From: Cytospora piceicola
Taxonomy: Eukaryota; Ascomycota; Sordariomycetes; Diaporthales; Cytosporaceae
Length of the DNA: 64,000 nucleotides
NCBI GenBank assembly: GCA_023375675.1
Contig: JALQBC010000001.1
Coordinates: 1,426,001 to 1,490,000, forward strand
Direction: 5' to 3'
Made by a program: the position numbers and the translations under genes. The notes under the pieces were generated by a model. The model was not told the origin of the DNA and did no database searches. It saw only the letters and a program-made list of their open reading frames with translations. Positions 47,830-60,086 of the stretch are shown piece by piece (within the stretch, counting starts at the first letter, position 1; every line of letters starts with the position of its first letter).

Positions 47830-49536
47830 TCATGATATAAGTCTAAGTCCTGCAACGCCCTTAAGTCCCATCTTTCCGACGACCATCTTCTTGAGAGCAG
47901 GTACTTGTGATGCACCAAGACCGTGGAGCGCATAGGCATTCGCCTGCTGAACCAGCTCTGGGATGGACCAGTTCGTGTGCTTCCTCTGGTCCTTGTAGTA
48001 ACCGAGCCAAGCCTGGTAAACCTTTGCTTGCTTGTCGACGTCCATCCGTTTTGCGGCAGCCAGCACGTCATCGCGAGCCTTCAGGTCAGCCGGGGACTCC
48101 TCCAGGTTGATGCCCTTGAGGATCTTCTTGGGGAAGCCAGCCTCGTGGGAGGTGATGATAAGAGAGCCACGGCCGTTGGCGCCCGCACGAGCGGTTCGGC
48201 CCAGCCTGTGAATGTAAGACTCCTTGTCAGAGGGGATGCCCACTTGGAGGACGTTGGTGACACCGGGGAAGTCCATTCCACGTGCAACGACATCGGTAGC
48301 GACAAGAATGCCATTCTTGGCCTGGCGGTACTCATCGGTGAGCTTGCTGCGCTTGCTCTGTGTCATACGGGAGTGGAGTGTGCGGATCTTAGGCATGTCC
48401 TGGAAGTGCTCCAGGATCTCAGCGTAGAAATCCACCATAGCGGCGGTGGGGGCGAAGATGATGGCCTTGAAGGAGGCAGCACCGACTCTGTTCAACTCGG
48501 AACGAATAGTACCGACAAGACCGGCAGCGACATCGGAGAATTCGGGCACAACAATCAACTGCTGGGGTACGCGCTCGTGAGTCTGAGCCTCGCCCTTAGG
48601 GATGGTCGAGATGAACTTGTATCCCTTGGAACATACAAGGCTGGCGAACTCGGCGACGTGAGGAGCGATGGTGGCAGAGAACAGCATACCCTGGCGCTGG
48701 GAAGTTGCCTTCTCAGCCAGGAGAGCAACGATCTTCTTGAGATCCCTGAGGAAACCCATATCCAGGAGTCTGTCACATTCGTCCAGGACAAGGGCCTGGA
48801 GGCGCTGCATCTGAGCGCGAATAACACCGTCCTCCTGCGTGAGATGATCCTGCAGACGTCCGGGCGTGGCAACGAGGATATCGCATCCCGAGAGAATCTT
48901 CTTTGCCTCGGCGCGAGGGTTAGTGCCACCGATTGCGGTGCACACCTTGTATTCTGGGAAGCGCTGCAGCAGGGTCTTCGCCTCGGTGGCAATCTGCATG
49001 GCGAGCTCGCGAGTGGGAGAAATAACGAGCAGAGCGGTGCCGCGAGAGCCAGTCTTCTTCTTAGTGACGAGGTTCTGGACGACTGGCAAGAGGAATGCCA
49101 ACGTCTTTCCAGTACCGGTCTTTGCCTGGGCGAGGACATCGGCGCCAGATAGGGTGGTGGGGAGGGTAGCAGCCTGGACGGGGGTCATGAACTCGAACTT
49201 CATGTCCTGGGTGATCGTCTGGAGGAGAGTCGGGTGGATGTTGTACTGCTTGAGGTCTTCGAAGCGAGACATAGTGGCAGCGTTGCCAGCGGCGGGAGTT
49301 GTTGTGTTCATCGTGTCTGATTGATCTGATGTGTGCGCTGCTTGGGATTGTTGTCGGGAGTAGAAAGCGTGGATATTCTTAGATGCGGCGGAAGGTGGAT
49401 CTATTGTGCTTCTGCGTGCTGGCCGGTGGAATTTGCGTAGTCCTTGGAAAGGAAGTGTTATGTAAGGAGCAGGAATACCATTCTCTACAACTCTGCAAAG
49501 ACCTGTAATATGACGGGCGCGTAGAATTCGAGACAT
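47830..49536 (-). CDS. MSS116: Mitochondrial DEAD-box RNA helicase, Mss116-like
   Basis: A single exon encodes 568 aa from ATG 49536; the frame extends further only from a TTG. The first ~75 residues are Arg/Ser-rich and poor in acids (MSRILRARHITGLCRVVENG; GLRKFHRPARRS), a likely mitochondrial presequence. The helicase core has AKTGTGKT (Walker A), SPTRELAMQIATEA, TPGRLQDHL, motif II DECD (252-255) where most members have DEAD, SATIAPHVAEF, ATDVVARGMDFPGV and HRLGRTARAG (motif VI). The C-terminal ~100 residues form the helical extension typical of Mss116 (YQAWLGYYKDQRKHTNWSIPELVQQANAYALHGLG). Such proteins are general RNA chaperones for group I/II intron splicing and translation in mitochondria. 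Confidence 0.92.
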   Translation of the reverse strand: MSRILRARHITGLCRVVENGIPAPYITLPFQGLRKFHRPARRSTIDPPSAASKNIHAFYSRQQSQAAHTSDQSDTMNTTTPAAGNAATMSRFEDLKQYNIHPTLLQTITQDMKFEFMTPVQAATLPTTLSGADVLAQAKTGTGKTLAFLLPVVQNLVTKKKTGSRGTALLVISPTRELAMQIATEAKTLLQRFPEYKVCTAIGGTNPRAEAKKILSGCDILVATPGRLQDHLTQEDGVIRAQMQRLQALVLDECDRLLDMGFLRDLKKIVALLAEKATSQRQGMLFSATIAPHVAEFASLVCSKGYKFISTIPKGEAQTHERVPQQLIVVPEFSDVAAGLVGTIRSELNRVGAASFKAIIFAPTAAMVDFYAEILEHFQDMPKIRTLHSRMTQSKRSKLTDEYRQAKNGILVATDVVARGMDFPGVTNVLQVGIPSDKESYIHRLGRTARAGANGRGSLIITSHEAGFPKKILKGINLEESPADLKARDDVLAAAKRMDVDKQAKVYQAWLGYYKDQRKHTNWSIPELVQQANAYALHGLGASQVPALKKMVVGKMGLKGVAGLRLIS

Positions 49537-49994
49537 TTGAGGGAATGTTGGCAGTGGATGCTGGCAGTGAGCGAAACCCCCCAAGAACCTAGAAACTTTC
49601 GACGCCTTCGAGGCCGATCGAGTCTGCAGTCAGATCCTGCATCCTGCATGCAGTTTCTTATCGATAAGGAAATCAGGGGACTGCCGGCCTCGGCACCGAA
49701 GGACCCCTGCTGCATGTGAAAACAGGACCCTGCATACCTAATGATTCTGGGCCTCCCCCCCCCCCCCATCTTTGTGGAGATATCTGGTTCTAGAAGCCAG
49801 GGTTAGGAATCCTGGGCAGATTAGGTGGGCATATAACAACACCACGGACACTGTACATATGTACCTAGGTACCTAGGTAACTGGACTCGATTTGCTACTT
49901 GATCTTCATGGGGAAGAGAGCATATGTAATCATCCGACCAAAAAACACAACTGCTATCTATATGTTCCCACCATCAGCTACCCATACCTCCTCC
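49537..49994. other. Intergenic with poly-C tract and CCTAGGTA palindrome
   Basis: No gene is seen. There is a C run of ~14 at 49756-49769 and a tandem GTACCTAGGTACCTAGGTAA at 49861-49880. It probably contains the promoter and leader of the DEAD-box gene. Confidence 0.6.
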
Positions 49995-51013
49995 TCAATC
50001 CCCAGTATAGATGGTAGTCGGGTAGGACATTCCCGTGGTCGATGCAGTGGGGGTCGCAGTCAGCGCAGGCCAATAGTCTGTGTTTTTAGGGATGGGCACA
50101 TGCTCGTTTCGAACGACCTGGAATTCGATTCCGGCCCTCCCGCCCGTTTCCAGGTCATAACACGCCGGGAATCCCTGGACTGTGTACATGAGGGCCTGTG
50201 TGCTTCCCTCGCCAAACCAGCCCTTGGCCGCCGCCTGTAGAGTGAAGATGACAACGTCGGCGTTGCCAATTCTGTAGGCCGTAGTCAGTGGCGTGTAAGT
50301 GCATACATATGAGCTTGACGCAGACTCACCTGATATCACCGTTTCTCATGTCAGTCCGAGCAACCCAAAGCTCGCAGGTTCGATACCGAACGAGGCGGTT
50401 CAGCACTGAATCTCCACCCCAATCACCCACATCCCAAACACCAGGCATTACTGCCCATATATCAGCCAATTTCAGGCAATCATCGACCCCTGTAACAACC
50501 CCAGTCAGCTACAATCATGTAGTTATCAAAGACCAGAGGTCCTCCAAGTGATACGTGCTTTGCCTCTAGAGATATAGAAGATAGAGCACGAAAGTTGGTC
50601 CTGGGCCAGAAGTGAACACGGTGATGTTACTCACATGGGCCACGTGTCAGGGTGCTCCAAGGCGCGTTCCAACCACAGTAATTGACTTCGGTCCAGTTCC
50701 AGTGTTTATCCGTCCAAATCATCTGGAAGAGCTCCTCGGGGCCAGGAGTGGAACCGTTCGAGGAAATGGTTGTGGCGTTTGGGAAGACCGTGCTCGGTAG
50801 GCTGGTTGCGTTGAGCGGTACATCTTCAGAATTGTCTCTCTTCTCGATGATTGGGGAAAACTTGGCTCTCTTGTGAAGCTCGTATGTAAGAACTGAGCCA
50901 TCTGGCATAGTCTTGTTGTACTCGATCATATCATTCACCCGGCTGGAGACCAAGGCGCCAACAACGGTTGACAGCGCAAGAAGCACACAGAGAGGAATGG
51001 CGTAAAGTTTCAT
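49995..51013 (-). CDS. Small secreted protein of unknown function
   Basis: Exons 50635-51013, 50330-50489 and 49995-50271 (816 nt) encode 271 aa. The N-terminus MKLYAIPLCVLLALSTVVGA is a clear signal peptide. The mature part has several N-glycosylation sequons (NKT, NATS, NATT, NWTE), a KR dibasic site near residue 58 that could be a propeptide cut, and Cys residues in NYCGWNAPW, DDCLKLADIW, RTCELWVA and FPACYDLETGG that could pair. I do not recognise the family; the layout resembles fungal cysteine-containing secreted proteins found as unnamed entries in many Pezizomycotina. No catalytic motif is visible. Splice sites are GT-AG and frame is kept throughout, so the model is sound although the function is unknown. 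Confidence 0.75.
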
Positions 51014-53051
51014 CTTGGATAGCGATTGCGACGGTCGCGTGTACGGTGTGAGGCTTGGTACTGTCTTGGTTCTATTCGAAGATCGTATGACCTGATTAGG
51101 GTGAGAATCAGATAATCTGGTCCATATGATCTGCGCGAGTGGCTTGTAAACTAGAGAAATGCACCAAGACTTGACTGATCCTCGGGTATTAAATAAATAC
51201 TGGTTGGCACGTCTAGAAGACGTTCAACGGACCTAGTGACATGGTTGTATAGTATAGTTGACAGGTTTCGAGTGAATATCAGGAATGAATTCCAGCCCAA
51301 TGGCTAAATTTCACATTCAAGGTTTCACTCAAGACTTGCTCACAAATTGAACTTGCTCAATTTCGTTGCAAGTATACAGTGACAGAAATCGCCATATTTC
51401 GGGTGATTCTGGTATCTCAGTGATTCGAGTTCATCCCACTATGGTGTTATCCGCTCCAACTTATACCTTTGTAAAAAAGATTGAACAACTATACAACACG
51501 AAAACTTCGAGATTGTTACTAATTGTGCCCACGAAATTACCTCCAGTCTCAGGACCCATTACGATTATATGCATGTGACGAATTTGTGGCAACGTTCCCA
51601 GAGCTGGTGAGTAAACATAGACGTTGGTATATTTCGTTTGCTCCAGATGTCGATTATGTTTGTCTCAGGTGGCTTGAACTGGGTCTTGGAGCGTCTCGAT
51701 GCCCCCAGTGCCATATGCATGCCCCAAGCCTGTACGTATGTAAACAAGTACTGGCGAAACAAAGCTATTATTCCATTGTGACATTTTTTAACCAACGTTG
51801 TGTTAAGAAGTCCATCACCCACCATCCACGCTTTGAATGAAGGGGGAGGGGTTGGGATGAAAAAATAGAACGGCTCAAGTGCTATCGTAGTGAGTGTCAT
51901 ATAACGTGTGGGGATCTCCTACGCAAGCCTTGTGACTACTTCCAGTCCGAGTAAACGGTCACTATAAGACTCGTTAGAATAAGATAAATAGGGGCCAACA
52001 AAGTTCTTGCCCTTGAGGATGACCTTAGGCCGACGAGGCTTTGATAGACCAAGTTCGAGGAAAGATAATTATTGCAGTTGAAAGAAATTCTTCTCCTAGT
52101 AACCCCCTTTTATATATGTACCAGCTTATATTCACAGGTATCGTATACTCGATGGGGATTCCGAGGTAATTTCCCTATACTTGCCTACCTTGAATAGGTA
52201 CCTACTTAAGTAGGTAGGTAGGGTTTGTCAATTCCGTGGGCGCCGTCCAGTTGAACCGCAGCAAGTTTTCTCGGCTGGTTGCGTGCGCTGATCCGAGCAG
52301 GCGGGAAGGGCGGTGCTGTATATAGAAAATGAAACGGGCCGGGACCATCACAGCGGCTGAGCTCATATCCGTGGCCCAACAGAAGACCCTGAAGTTGGAA
52401 GGAAGACAGTGAACAACGGTCGTTCAAAAGGGCCGTCCCACTGGAGCTTGGGCCAAGGAACAAGGCCGTTTCGACCGTTGCATTGCAGAAGGCGCTCCAC
52501 TAAGAAGCGGCACAGCAGGCCAAGCCCATCAATACTGCATCATGTGTGGCACAAGCTTTCTTGGCGGATATTCCCTTAGCAATTTCACTGGGAAACGTGT
52601 ATCATATATGTTAGTGTTCCATGCCGGTCGACGTCATCCCCACCAAGGTCGAAAATCAGGTCCAGACAAAGTTCACGATTCCTGTTGTTGAGAATGTTGA
52701 GAAAGAGAAAATTGTGTGGACGTCGAAAAGCTGTGTACAGAGTGGAAGTAGCCCAATTAGCCTCTTCTGTTTCCAAAGTGTGCTTGTGAGAACAGTCGCT
52801 CTTACTTTTGACAGTCGAGGACCCTAACACCCATCCACTACGCCTTGATCATTCCTGATCGTGCGTTTGCGACAGCTTCACGCGATTCGGCGATCTTCCT
52901 GATCGACAGACCGACCCATCACCTATGATACAGCAACCCTACACTTCCTACTAAATACTTACTCACCACTACCTAAAACTGTACATCATACTCAACCAAA
53001 TCGGAATAGATTGCTACCGGACAGCACTTCAAACCCCTCTCTCCCAGCACC
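51014..53051. other. Intergenic, no gene seen
   Basis: This 2-kb divergent region lies between the secreted protein and the TRP channel genes. ORFs (for example 51523-51840 plus) have no family signal. TAGGTA-type motifs cluster at 52184-52222. Confidence 0.5.
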
Positions 53052-55156
53052 ATGGCGCCTAGAGGGTGGGTCGACTGGCGACGCCTCCTCGGCTTCGACA
53101 GCCCACGGGATAGACATGCTTCTTGGTGGAACGAGTCCCGCCAGCGCCTGCTCCCCAACTACGTCGACGATTCCCTACAGTCTGCCATCCCCGCTCCGGA
53201 AGTCACCAAGATCGCCCTGCGCCTGCGCCACCTGATCGAGGAGGCCGTCCCGTGCGAGCTCGAGGAGGAGCTCGTCACCCGGCCTCATTCCAAGGTCATC
53301 ACCAACAAGGTCATCAAGGCAGCCAAGGAGGCCGGCGGGCCGGACAACGGCGCCTGCGCCGTCTACTGTCTGCTGGTCTGCAAGCGGTGGTTCAAGCACC
53401 AAAGTCTGGTGGAGCTGTGGGACTGTGACCTGCACGCGCTGAGGGCGGTCGCCTGTGAGGTGATAGCTAAGCAGATCATCGAGACGGATAGCGACATGCA
53501 CTACCTCATGCACGATGTGCTACTGAAGAGGTACTCCATCATCGTGGACGGCAAAGCCACGCCCCCGTCCAATGTCATCGAGAAGGCCGTCGACCTGCAC
53601 GCGTTGCGTGTCATCGGGTCGTCGGGTTTCCAGAAGTGCGTGAGCTACCTCTGGAGGGGGTGGCTCGTGCAGGATGAGAACGACCCGGCGAGCTTCGTCG
53701 ACTTCAAGGACAAGGACAACACGGACTTCTGGACGCACATCGACCCGGACCGCATGCGCGCGCCCATGTATCAGAATGCCGCGCAGGTCCTCATCTCGCT
53801 CGTCTACCTGGCCCTGTACTCGGGCGCCATCAACTCCATCAACCCGGACGCGGACATCGACTTCGTGGAGGGTCTGCTCTACGCGTTCACGGCGGGCTTC
53901 ATCTTCGATGAGCTGACCAAGTTTTGGAAGGCGGGCTACCACATCTGGGGTTTCTGGACGGCCTTTAATGGCCTGCTATACACCCTCCTCACGACCAGTC
54001 TTGCCCTCCGTTTCGTCGCCATCAGCCACGAACCATCGAATACTGGAGAGCCTGGCCCCAGGGAGACCATGAACACGCTGTCGTACAACTTCCTCGCCTG
54101 CTGCGCGCCTATGTTCTGGATGCGCTTGCTGTTATACCTCGACTCGTTCCGGTTCTTCGGCGCCATGTTGGTCGTGCTCAAGGTCATGATGAAGGAATCC
54201 ATCATATTCTTCGCCCTGCTGACTTTCATTATCATTGGCTTCCTCCAGGCCTTTATAGGCTTGGACGCTGCGGAAGACAATGTCGTCGGCGACTCAGTGT
54301 TCATCATCCAGGCCATGGCCAACGCCATAATGCAGTCTCCCGACTTCGAGGGCTTCGATGATTTCGGACATCCCTTCGGCCTGATTCTCTACTACCTCTT
54401 CACGTTCGTGGTTATGGTAGTCCTCCTTAACATCCTGATCGCGCTTTACAATTCTGCGTACCAGGACATCTACGATAACGCAAACGACGAGTACTTGGCC
54501 CTCTTCTCGCAGAAGACCATGCAGTTCGTCCGCGCGCCCGACGAGAACGTCTTCATCGCGCCCTTCAATCTCATCGAGGTGTTCGTCCTGGCCATCCCCC
54601 TGGAGTGGTGGATGCCCAGGAAGACGTACGAGCGAATCAACGACATCGTCATGGGCATCATCTACTCGCCCCTGCTCTTGGTGACAGCGTTCTTCGAGAC
54701 GCAGGCCGCCAAGGAGATCCGCGCCAACAGGGCGAGGGGCGATGAAGATGACGACACGATCGAGGAGTGGGAGCAGATGCAGGGCGAGGTGGACTTTGAG
54801 GGCGACGGGTGGAACAAGACCGTCAACCTGGCCCGGACGAACCTAGAGGTCGATGCCACGGTTGCCGAGTTGCAGAACTTGAGGTCCGATGTGGAGAGGC
54901 TGACGGACTTGGTCTTGCAGTTGACCCAGGCAATGGGCAAGGGCGGTGATAATGGGGGTAACGGAGAGAAGACGACGGGTGGACTGAGTAGGACCAGCAC
55001 GGTGAGTTAATAAGTCTTAGCGGGGGTTCCCCCCTGTTCCACACCTTCCAACGTGTGGTCAAATACTGATTGAGTGACGCGCAGGCCGTTGCGGAAAGCC
55101 AGGCTACAGATACTGGGGACGGTGGCGGACATCTTGAAACTGCACCTATGGAGTAG
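53052..55156 (+). CDS. YVC1: Yvc1-like vacuolar TRP cation channel
   Basis: Exons 53052-55001 and 55085-55156 (2022 nt) encode 673 aa; stopping at 55010 without splicing would cut off the last 23 residues (AVAESQATDTGDGGG...). ATG 53052 has a strong CACC context. A soluble N-terminus (~1-235) leads to six hydrophobic segments (~238-465), including AAQVLISLVYLALYSGAI, FGAMLVVLKVMMKESIIFFA and the post-pore helix FVVMVVLLNILIALYNSAY. The C-terminal domain has an acidic run GDEDDDTIEEWEQ (~562-574), comparable to the Asp cluster that mediates calcium activation of yeast Yvc1, and a leucine-heptad coiled coil (~595-625). Family members release vacuolar calcium after hyperosmotic shock. Assignment is firm at family level. 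Confidence 0.92.
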
Positions 55157-56424
55157 GGGACTGGGAGATCACGGCATCGATGGCTCTCCCCGGGACCATG
55201 GTGACACCTTGTCCCGGTCTGGGGAGGAGAGATACTACCGCGTACCGCGCAATGACGGCTCTCTTTGATCCTGCCCATCGTGCCTCATGATTTAACTTGG
55301 GGCGTCATGCTCTATCATTATTTGCATGCTCATCTTGGGCAGGAGTCAGTGTTGTGCTTGTTTTGGGTACGGTTTCAATACTTCACCGGCGAGGGGGCGT
55401 TTTTCTTGCATTGGCAGCAGCCGTAATGTTTAGGTTAATATGTTATATAAATTAGGTGTTGCAACGTGAGAATGAAAATGGAAATTGGGCTGGAGAATTT
55501 CGTTTCTAAATCTCGATGTATTCATGCCTCGATTGAGTGCAATGCCCGCACAGCAGAACCCTTCAAATACAGCCAGTGATCATTTAGTCGGCTTCCGCTC
55601 CACCTCAACACTGATAGGAAGGAACTCCTCCGAAGTTCAAGCACGCATTCCAACTGACCTCCCCGATCATCCACTCATCATCAGGCATCAGAATACTCAT
55701 CGAAGGCCAAGCCCGTCTGCATCAAGCCCGCATCATTCGGACCCGCGGGCTACTCGTGGGCCACTCGCGACCCCGGGATCAGGTACGGCTTCGGCCAATC
55801 CACGGGTTACGCGTGGGTGAAGAACAAGGGCGCAAAGGAAAAATACATGGGTGTACCTGTCGGAGCTTTTATAAACCGCAGATTGGAGACACCAAACCAT
55901 ACAATGATAAATATGAAGAATCAAGGACCAGCTTGGTTTTGGGTCGTTCCTGTCAGTTTCCCCTACTAACCCTTAAGCTCACTGAGATCATGGGCATCAA
56001 CCAGTTTGGTTCAGGAGCTGAATGCCTCGAATGATCTCTTTTGGGAAGCCTAGAAAATTGGCCGGGAGAATATCTCTTTCGACATGCCTTCGATTTATGG
56101 GCAGTATGAGTTCCAGGTTGATGGGCAGCGCACATGTGTGCAGGAGGCATGGAAAGTCCAAACAATCCACACAACAATCGGATTCGTCACGAGCAAGGTG
56201 GGCCGTGACCGAATCGAACCAACATTCGGTAATTATAATAAACATCTAACTAGAGCAAACATAGACAATCCATATCCAATTAGCTGCGCACAATCCAAAT
56301 TTTCCCATTACATGAGCGACGATGAAGGCCAGAAGAACCGAATGCGCGGGTATAGTGCGACACTGCCGGCGATTGTGCATGGCCTACCTAGGTAGACCTG
56401 GCTCCGGATCAATAAGGCAGATGT
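55157..56424. other. Convergent intergenic region, no gene seen
   Basis: The TRP channel and the acidic-protein gene converge here. ORFs such as 56084-56395 have no recognisable product. A TACCTAGGTA palindrome lies at 56385-56394. Confidence 0.5.
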
Positions 56425-57212
56425 TCAGTCTTCCTCACCATCCTCGCCAGCAGCGATCTCTTCATCTTCGTCGTCATCGACGACCTCGGGGGCGCTGGTG
56501 GCCTTGACTTTGGCCTTTCCTGTCAGGTCAGCGCCATCCTTCGTAACTTCTACAACATCATCGTCATCGTCATCTTCTTCCCCGCCGTCGCCGGCGTCTT
56601 CTTCGTCAAGCTCTTCCACAGCCCCACCATTCTTGGCAGGTTCTTCCTCGTCATCGTCAACGGGTGCGGGCGCCGTCTTTGCTTTCTTTGCAGGAGGGGC
56701 TTTGTCTGCGCCCCGGGAAATTGTTGGTCAGCTATGGTTCAGGATCGGATCACGTGGAACGTCAAGACCATACCTGTAGCCTTCACCTCCTCTTCTTCGC
56801 CTGGGGCCTCCGGGTCATCGTCCTCTTCCTCATCGGCAGCGTCGTCCTCGTCCTCGTCGCTGATATCCTCATCGCTCACATATCTGCGCAGGAGCAAAAG
56901 ATCAGCACAAAGCCCCACAGGGGTTTGAAACCCGTCGCGCATGTTTCCCGAGAGAATCCCCGAAACAGCGAGCCAATTTGGGGGCGGCGGATCCGTGAGG
57001 GGACATGCGCTTCAGCATTGCGCCGCGGTTCCAAGCCAGGATTTCGCCGTTACAGTCGCGCAACACATACGACATGCGCTTGAAAGAAGGTGCAGGTGGA
57101 AGCCCTCTCGTTGGAACAATGCAGCTACTTACTCTTCCTCGGACTCCTCATCGCCGGATGGCAAGCTGACGAGCTCCTCTTCTTCGTCGGCCTTTCTCTT
57201 ACGTGAAGACAT
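56425..57212 (-). CDS. Highly acidic nuclear protein (chaperone-like)
   Basis: Exons 57133-57212, 56774-56883 and 56425-56705 (471 nt) give 156 aa, more than a third Asp/Glu. The start MSSRKRKADEEEELVSLPSG gives a basic patch (RKRK) and a second one, PPAKKAKTAP, lies after the first acidic block; both look like nuclear localisation signals. The rest is a series of D/E runs (EDEDDAADEEEDDDPEAPGE; EEDDDDDDVVEV) with few hydrophobics, so it is probably disordered. Acidic proteins of this kind bind histones or basic factors; no named domain (CHZ, NAP, nucleoplasmin) can be recognised. Coding is supported by two GT-AG introns that keep frame, not by composition alone. Confidence 0.75.
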
Positions 57213-59200
57213 TTGTTTTTTTGGGTTTTAGAGTTGCAAGTATATCAATTGGAAGGAATGCCGTTGTTTGAAGGCAGAATGGAGTATCGTTCGATGGCAC
57301 AACACCGTGAAGGAGACGGGCGTGAGAGGGAAGGAAAGAGGAAAGAGAAAAGGCTGGAGAGGAAGGGGGAGTCGGGGGTGGTCGCTGTCGGTTGGGTGTG
57401 GGGAGAGGAGGAGCTACCTTAAGGTACCTGGGTACTCCTGTGTACCGCGCAATCCAGGGGGCGTGGTTGCCCACGGCAGAAAGTGTGCTATGTGCTATGT
57501 GCTATGTGCTTTGTGGTGCTTGTGTCTGTAAAGGAGGGGATGAGAGGGGGGAGTAGTAAGGGAAGCAGCAAAGGGAAGGAGGGCGGGCAACGCAGCGAGG
57601 GAGGGCGAGGGCAAACAAGCAGGAAGCTGGGGGAATGGAATGGCAGGAGCGCGGGGAGGGTTCAGCTGGTCGCTCGCTCAGCTCACCCGCAATGGACAAA
57701 TGGTACACCTCATTCTGTCGCAATGCGCGATGCGACGGGTTCCAAAAGGTCCCGGATACTTCGGGGAAAGCTGGCACTGCAGTGTTTCTACTTGAACCTA
57801 AGACCTCGGGATCGACTTGGGGGAGCTTTGCCCTCCGCTTCGATGACGGACTGAGGATGGACATGGGTGGCTGGACAAGCCAAGGACCTGGCTGCTGGGT
57901 AACCGAGCCGGTACCGTCTGGTGGCCAATGCATCGATAACCGATAAGGAATCCTCAACTGCATCTAAGTACTGCCTATGTAGCACGTGCCTGACGTGACG
58001 GACAGTTGCGTGCAGGGAGCTCGGATCTTTTCCTGCCGCGGCTGGATTGGACATTGACCTGGGACCTACTGTAGGATCGGAGATGTCCACGTGTTGCAGG
58101 CACTGCAGTTGCTTCTGGTTTGGGTCCTTCCACACTGATGGACCAGAAGCCTGCACTGGCGGGTTTCAGTGGTAAGATGGAGATGTAGCCAGGTCTGGCT
58201 CGGTCTGGCTTCGTTGTCGCTGATTTGTAGCCGGGTGCTCTGGTGACCTTGGGGAAGGATGTGCTGCTGTAACCGGTGCCAATGACCCCCACTTGAAGAC
58301 CGTATAATACCTACCTAGGTAGGTACTCATGACAAGGATGAAATACTGTTCATGTATCATGTCTTATCAAGGAAGGGGCGACTCGTCAAAGACAACCTGG
58401 GGTTGTCAGACCAGCGAGCATTGATGAGCTCTCAAGGCTCTGCTCTGCTCCCCTCTGCTCTGCTCTGGCGGCGCCGTGGCGCTCAGGGCACACAGGCCTC
58501 GAGACGGGAGGCCACGACAGTCGAGGCCGAGATGGTGTAATGTGTAACTGCCTGCCAATATTGCCGTTGCTTCTCTCCGCGTACAGGAAAGACACAGAAT
58601 GACGGGTCACTTCAACCGTGGAAGCCGTAATTAAAAGACGGCTGCTCCGGAGTTTTGGCGAACGCTTTTATTTTAGAAAAGAGATGGGTTCCCAACTTCC
58701 GCCAGTTGCAAAATTGTGGAGCCGAAGCAAGGTCAGCGCTGGAACCTGATGATCCTTGAGAGGCTAAAAAGGGGGCCGCTGTGCGGACCGACAGATTGCC
58801 GCATCGAAAGCGAGGAGGATCTTGGTGGGATTGGGAATAGTTCAGGTACCGTACCGGGACGCTTGTCGGTTTTGGAAGGTGTGTGGATTTGGCTGTGGAA
58901 GGACTTGAGGCTGCATGTCAGCATGTGAGAGCCATAAGCCGTTTGCGCCTCATTCATGCGAAGAAGTTGTTGCTGTTCTTGCCAACCTTGAGACCTCGAT
59001 GCCTCTTGAATCCGGTTATTCATCCTGATCTGGGTCTTCCGTCAAGGCGACAGTAAATACCTAGGTCAGTCTGGTAGTCACCTGGACATGTACGCATGAA
59101 CTTACCTGAACTTACCTGTCGGGTTCGTTTGTTGGAACATGTCGGAGTCCGTCCCCGTTTGAGGGCTCAAGCCAAAAGCGAACCGGGCGATTGATCAAGA

Positions 59201-59240
59201 AGCTTCATCAAACTTCATCAAGCTTCATCAAGCTTCATTA
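59201..59240. repeat. Four tandem 10-bp repeats
   Basis: The unit AGCTTCATCA is repeated four times head to tail (59201-59240) with one change each in the second and fourth copies. Confidence 0.9.
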
Positions 59241-60086
59241 GGAGGTCAGCAGTCCCTTGTATAAGAGTGGGAAAGTCGAGACGACGACAAGGGGCAGTCA
59301 GTCAATGGTGGGCGGTGAACTCAGCAAACAGCCAAAAAGTTAAGAACGAACAGTGAGCAGGTGAGGTCATAGCTCAGGGATCAGCTCCCAGGGGGTTGGT
59401 TCAAGGAGGAACCCCTGTAGTACCGGTAAGCAGTAGAAATGAATCGGACAACTCCTGAGTGGCAGGATTTCTGGATTTCCTTGGTTGCGAATCGCAATCT
59501 CTTCATACTACCAACATTTATATGGAATAGGCATCCGTACTTATGATATTTTCTTTCCCTGACATATCCTGATGCAGAGAGAAGCAGATTTACAGATGCA
59601 GGAGGGTTACTGCGTAATTGGGTTTTATGAAAAAGGAATAAAAAATATCACCCCCCCCCCCCGGCCCTTCCTCATCGGAATTATACATGAAAACCACATA
59701 GAAATTCCAACGGCTGACTCCGAATTGATTTTAGTGGCGTGGCGGTTGACAGGTGTTGCACTGCGAATCCAGGGGAATGTCAATCAAGCAATCATACCTA
59801 TACTATGTTCTCAAGTATCCTGCAGCACTGCACAGTACGGATCCTGTACCTGCATCAGCCGACAGACGGACAAGCAAATTGTGACATTGACAAACGGGGG
59901 GCCACTGATGATTGAGTTCAATGTTTGCTGCTTTTCCCCACTATTCGGGGATTCTTTAGGTTGCCAGGCTGCTTGGCTTTTCAGCTCATTTTCAGTGTCA
60001 GCTCAGCCTGAAAAAGAGAACAACAACATGTGCTCCGTAGTACTACCACAGCACTGTACCTACGCTAGGCTAGGTACTTGAGTGGG

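Noticed and set aside
47907..49152. 409-aa plus-strand frame over the DEAD-box gene
   Set aside because: It is a shadow of the minus-strand helicase gene, which has all conserved motifs.
55740..55820. GC-rich palindromic words downstream of the TRP channel
   Set aside because: Short imperfect matches only; no extended hairpin or repeat unit.
59572..60081. 169-aa plus-strand ORF
   Set aside because: It crosses a C12 homopolymer, has mixed composition without motif, and lies amid short repeats; it is probably chance.
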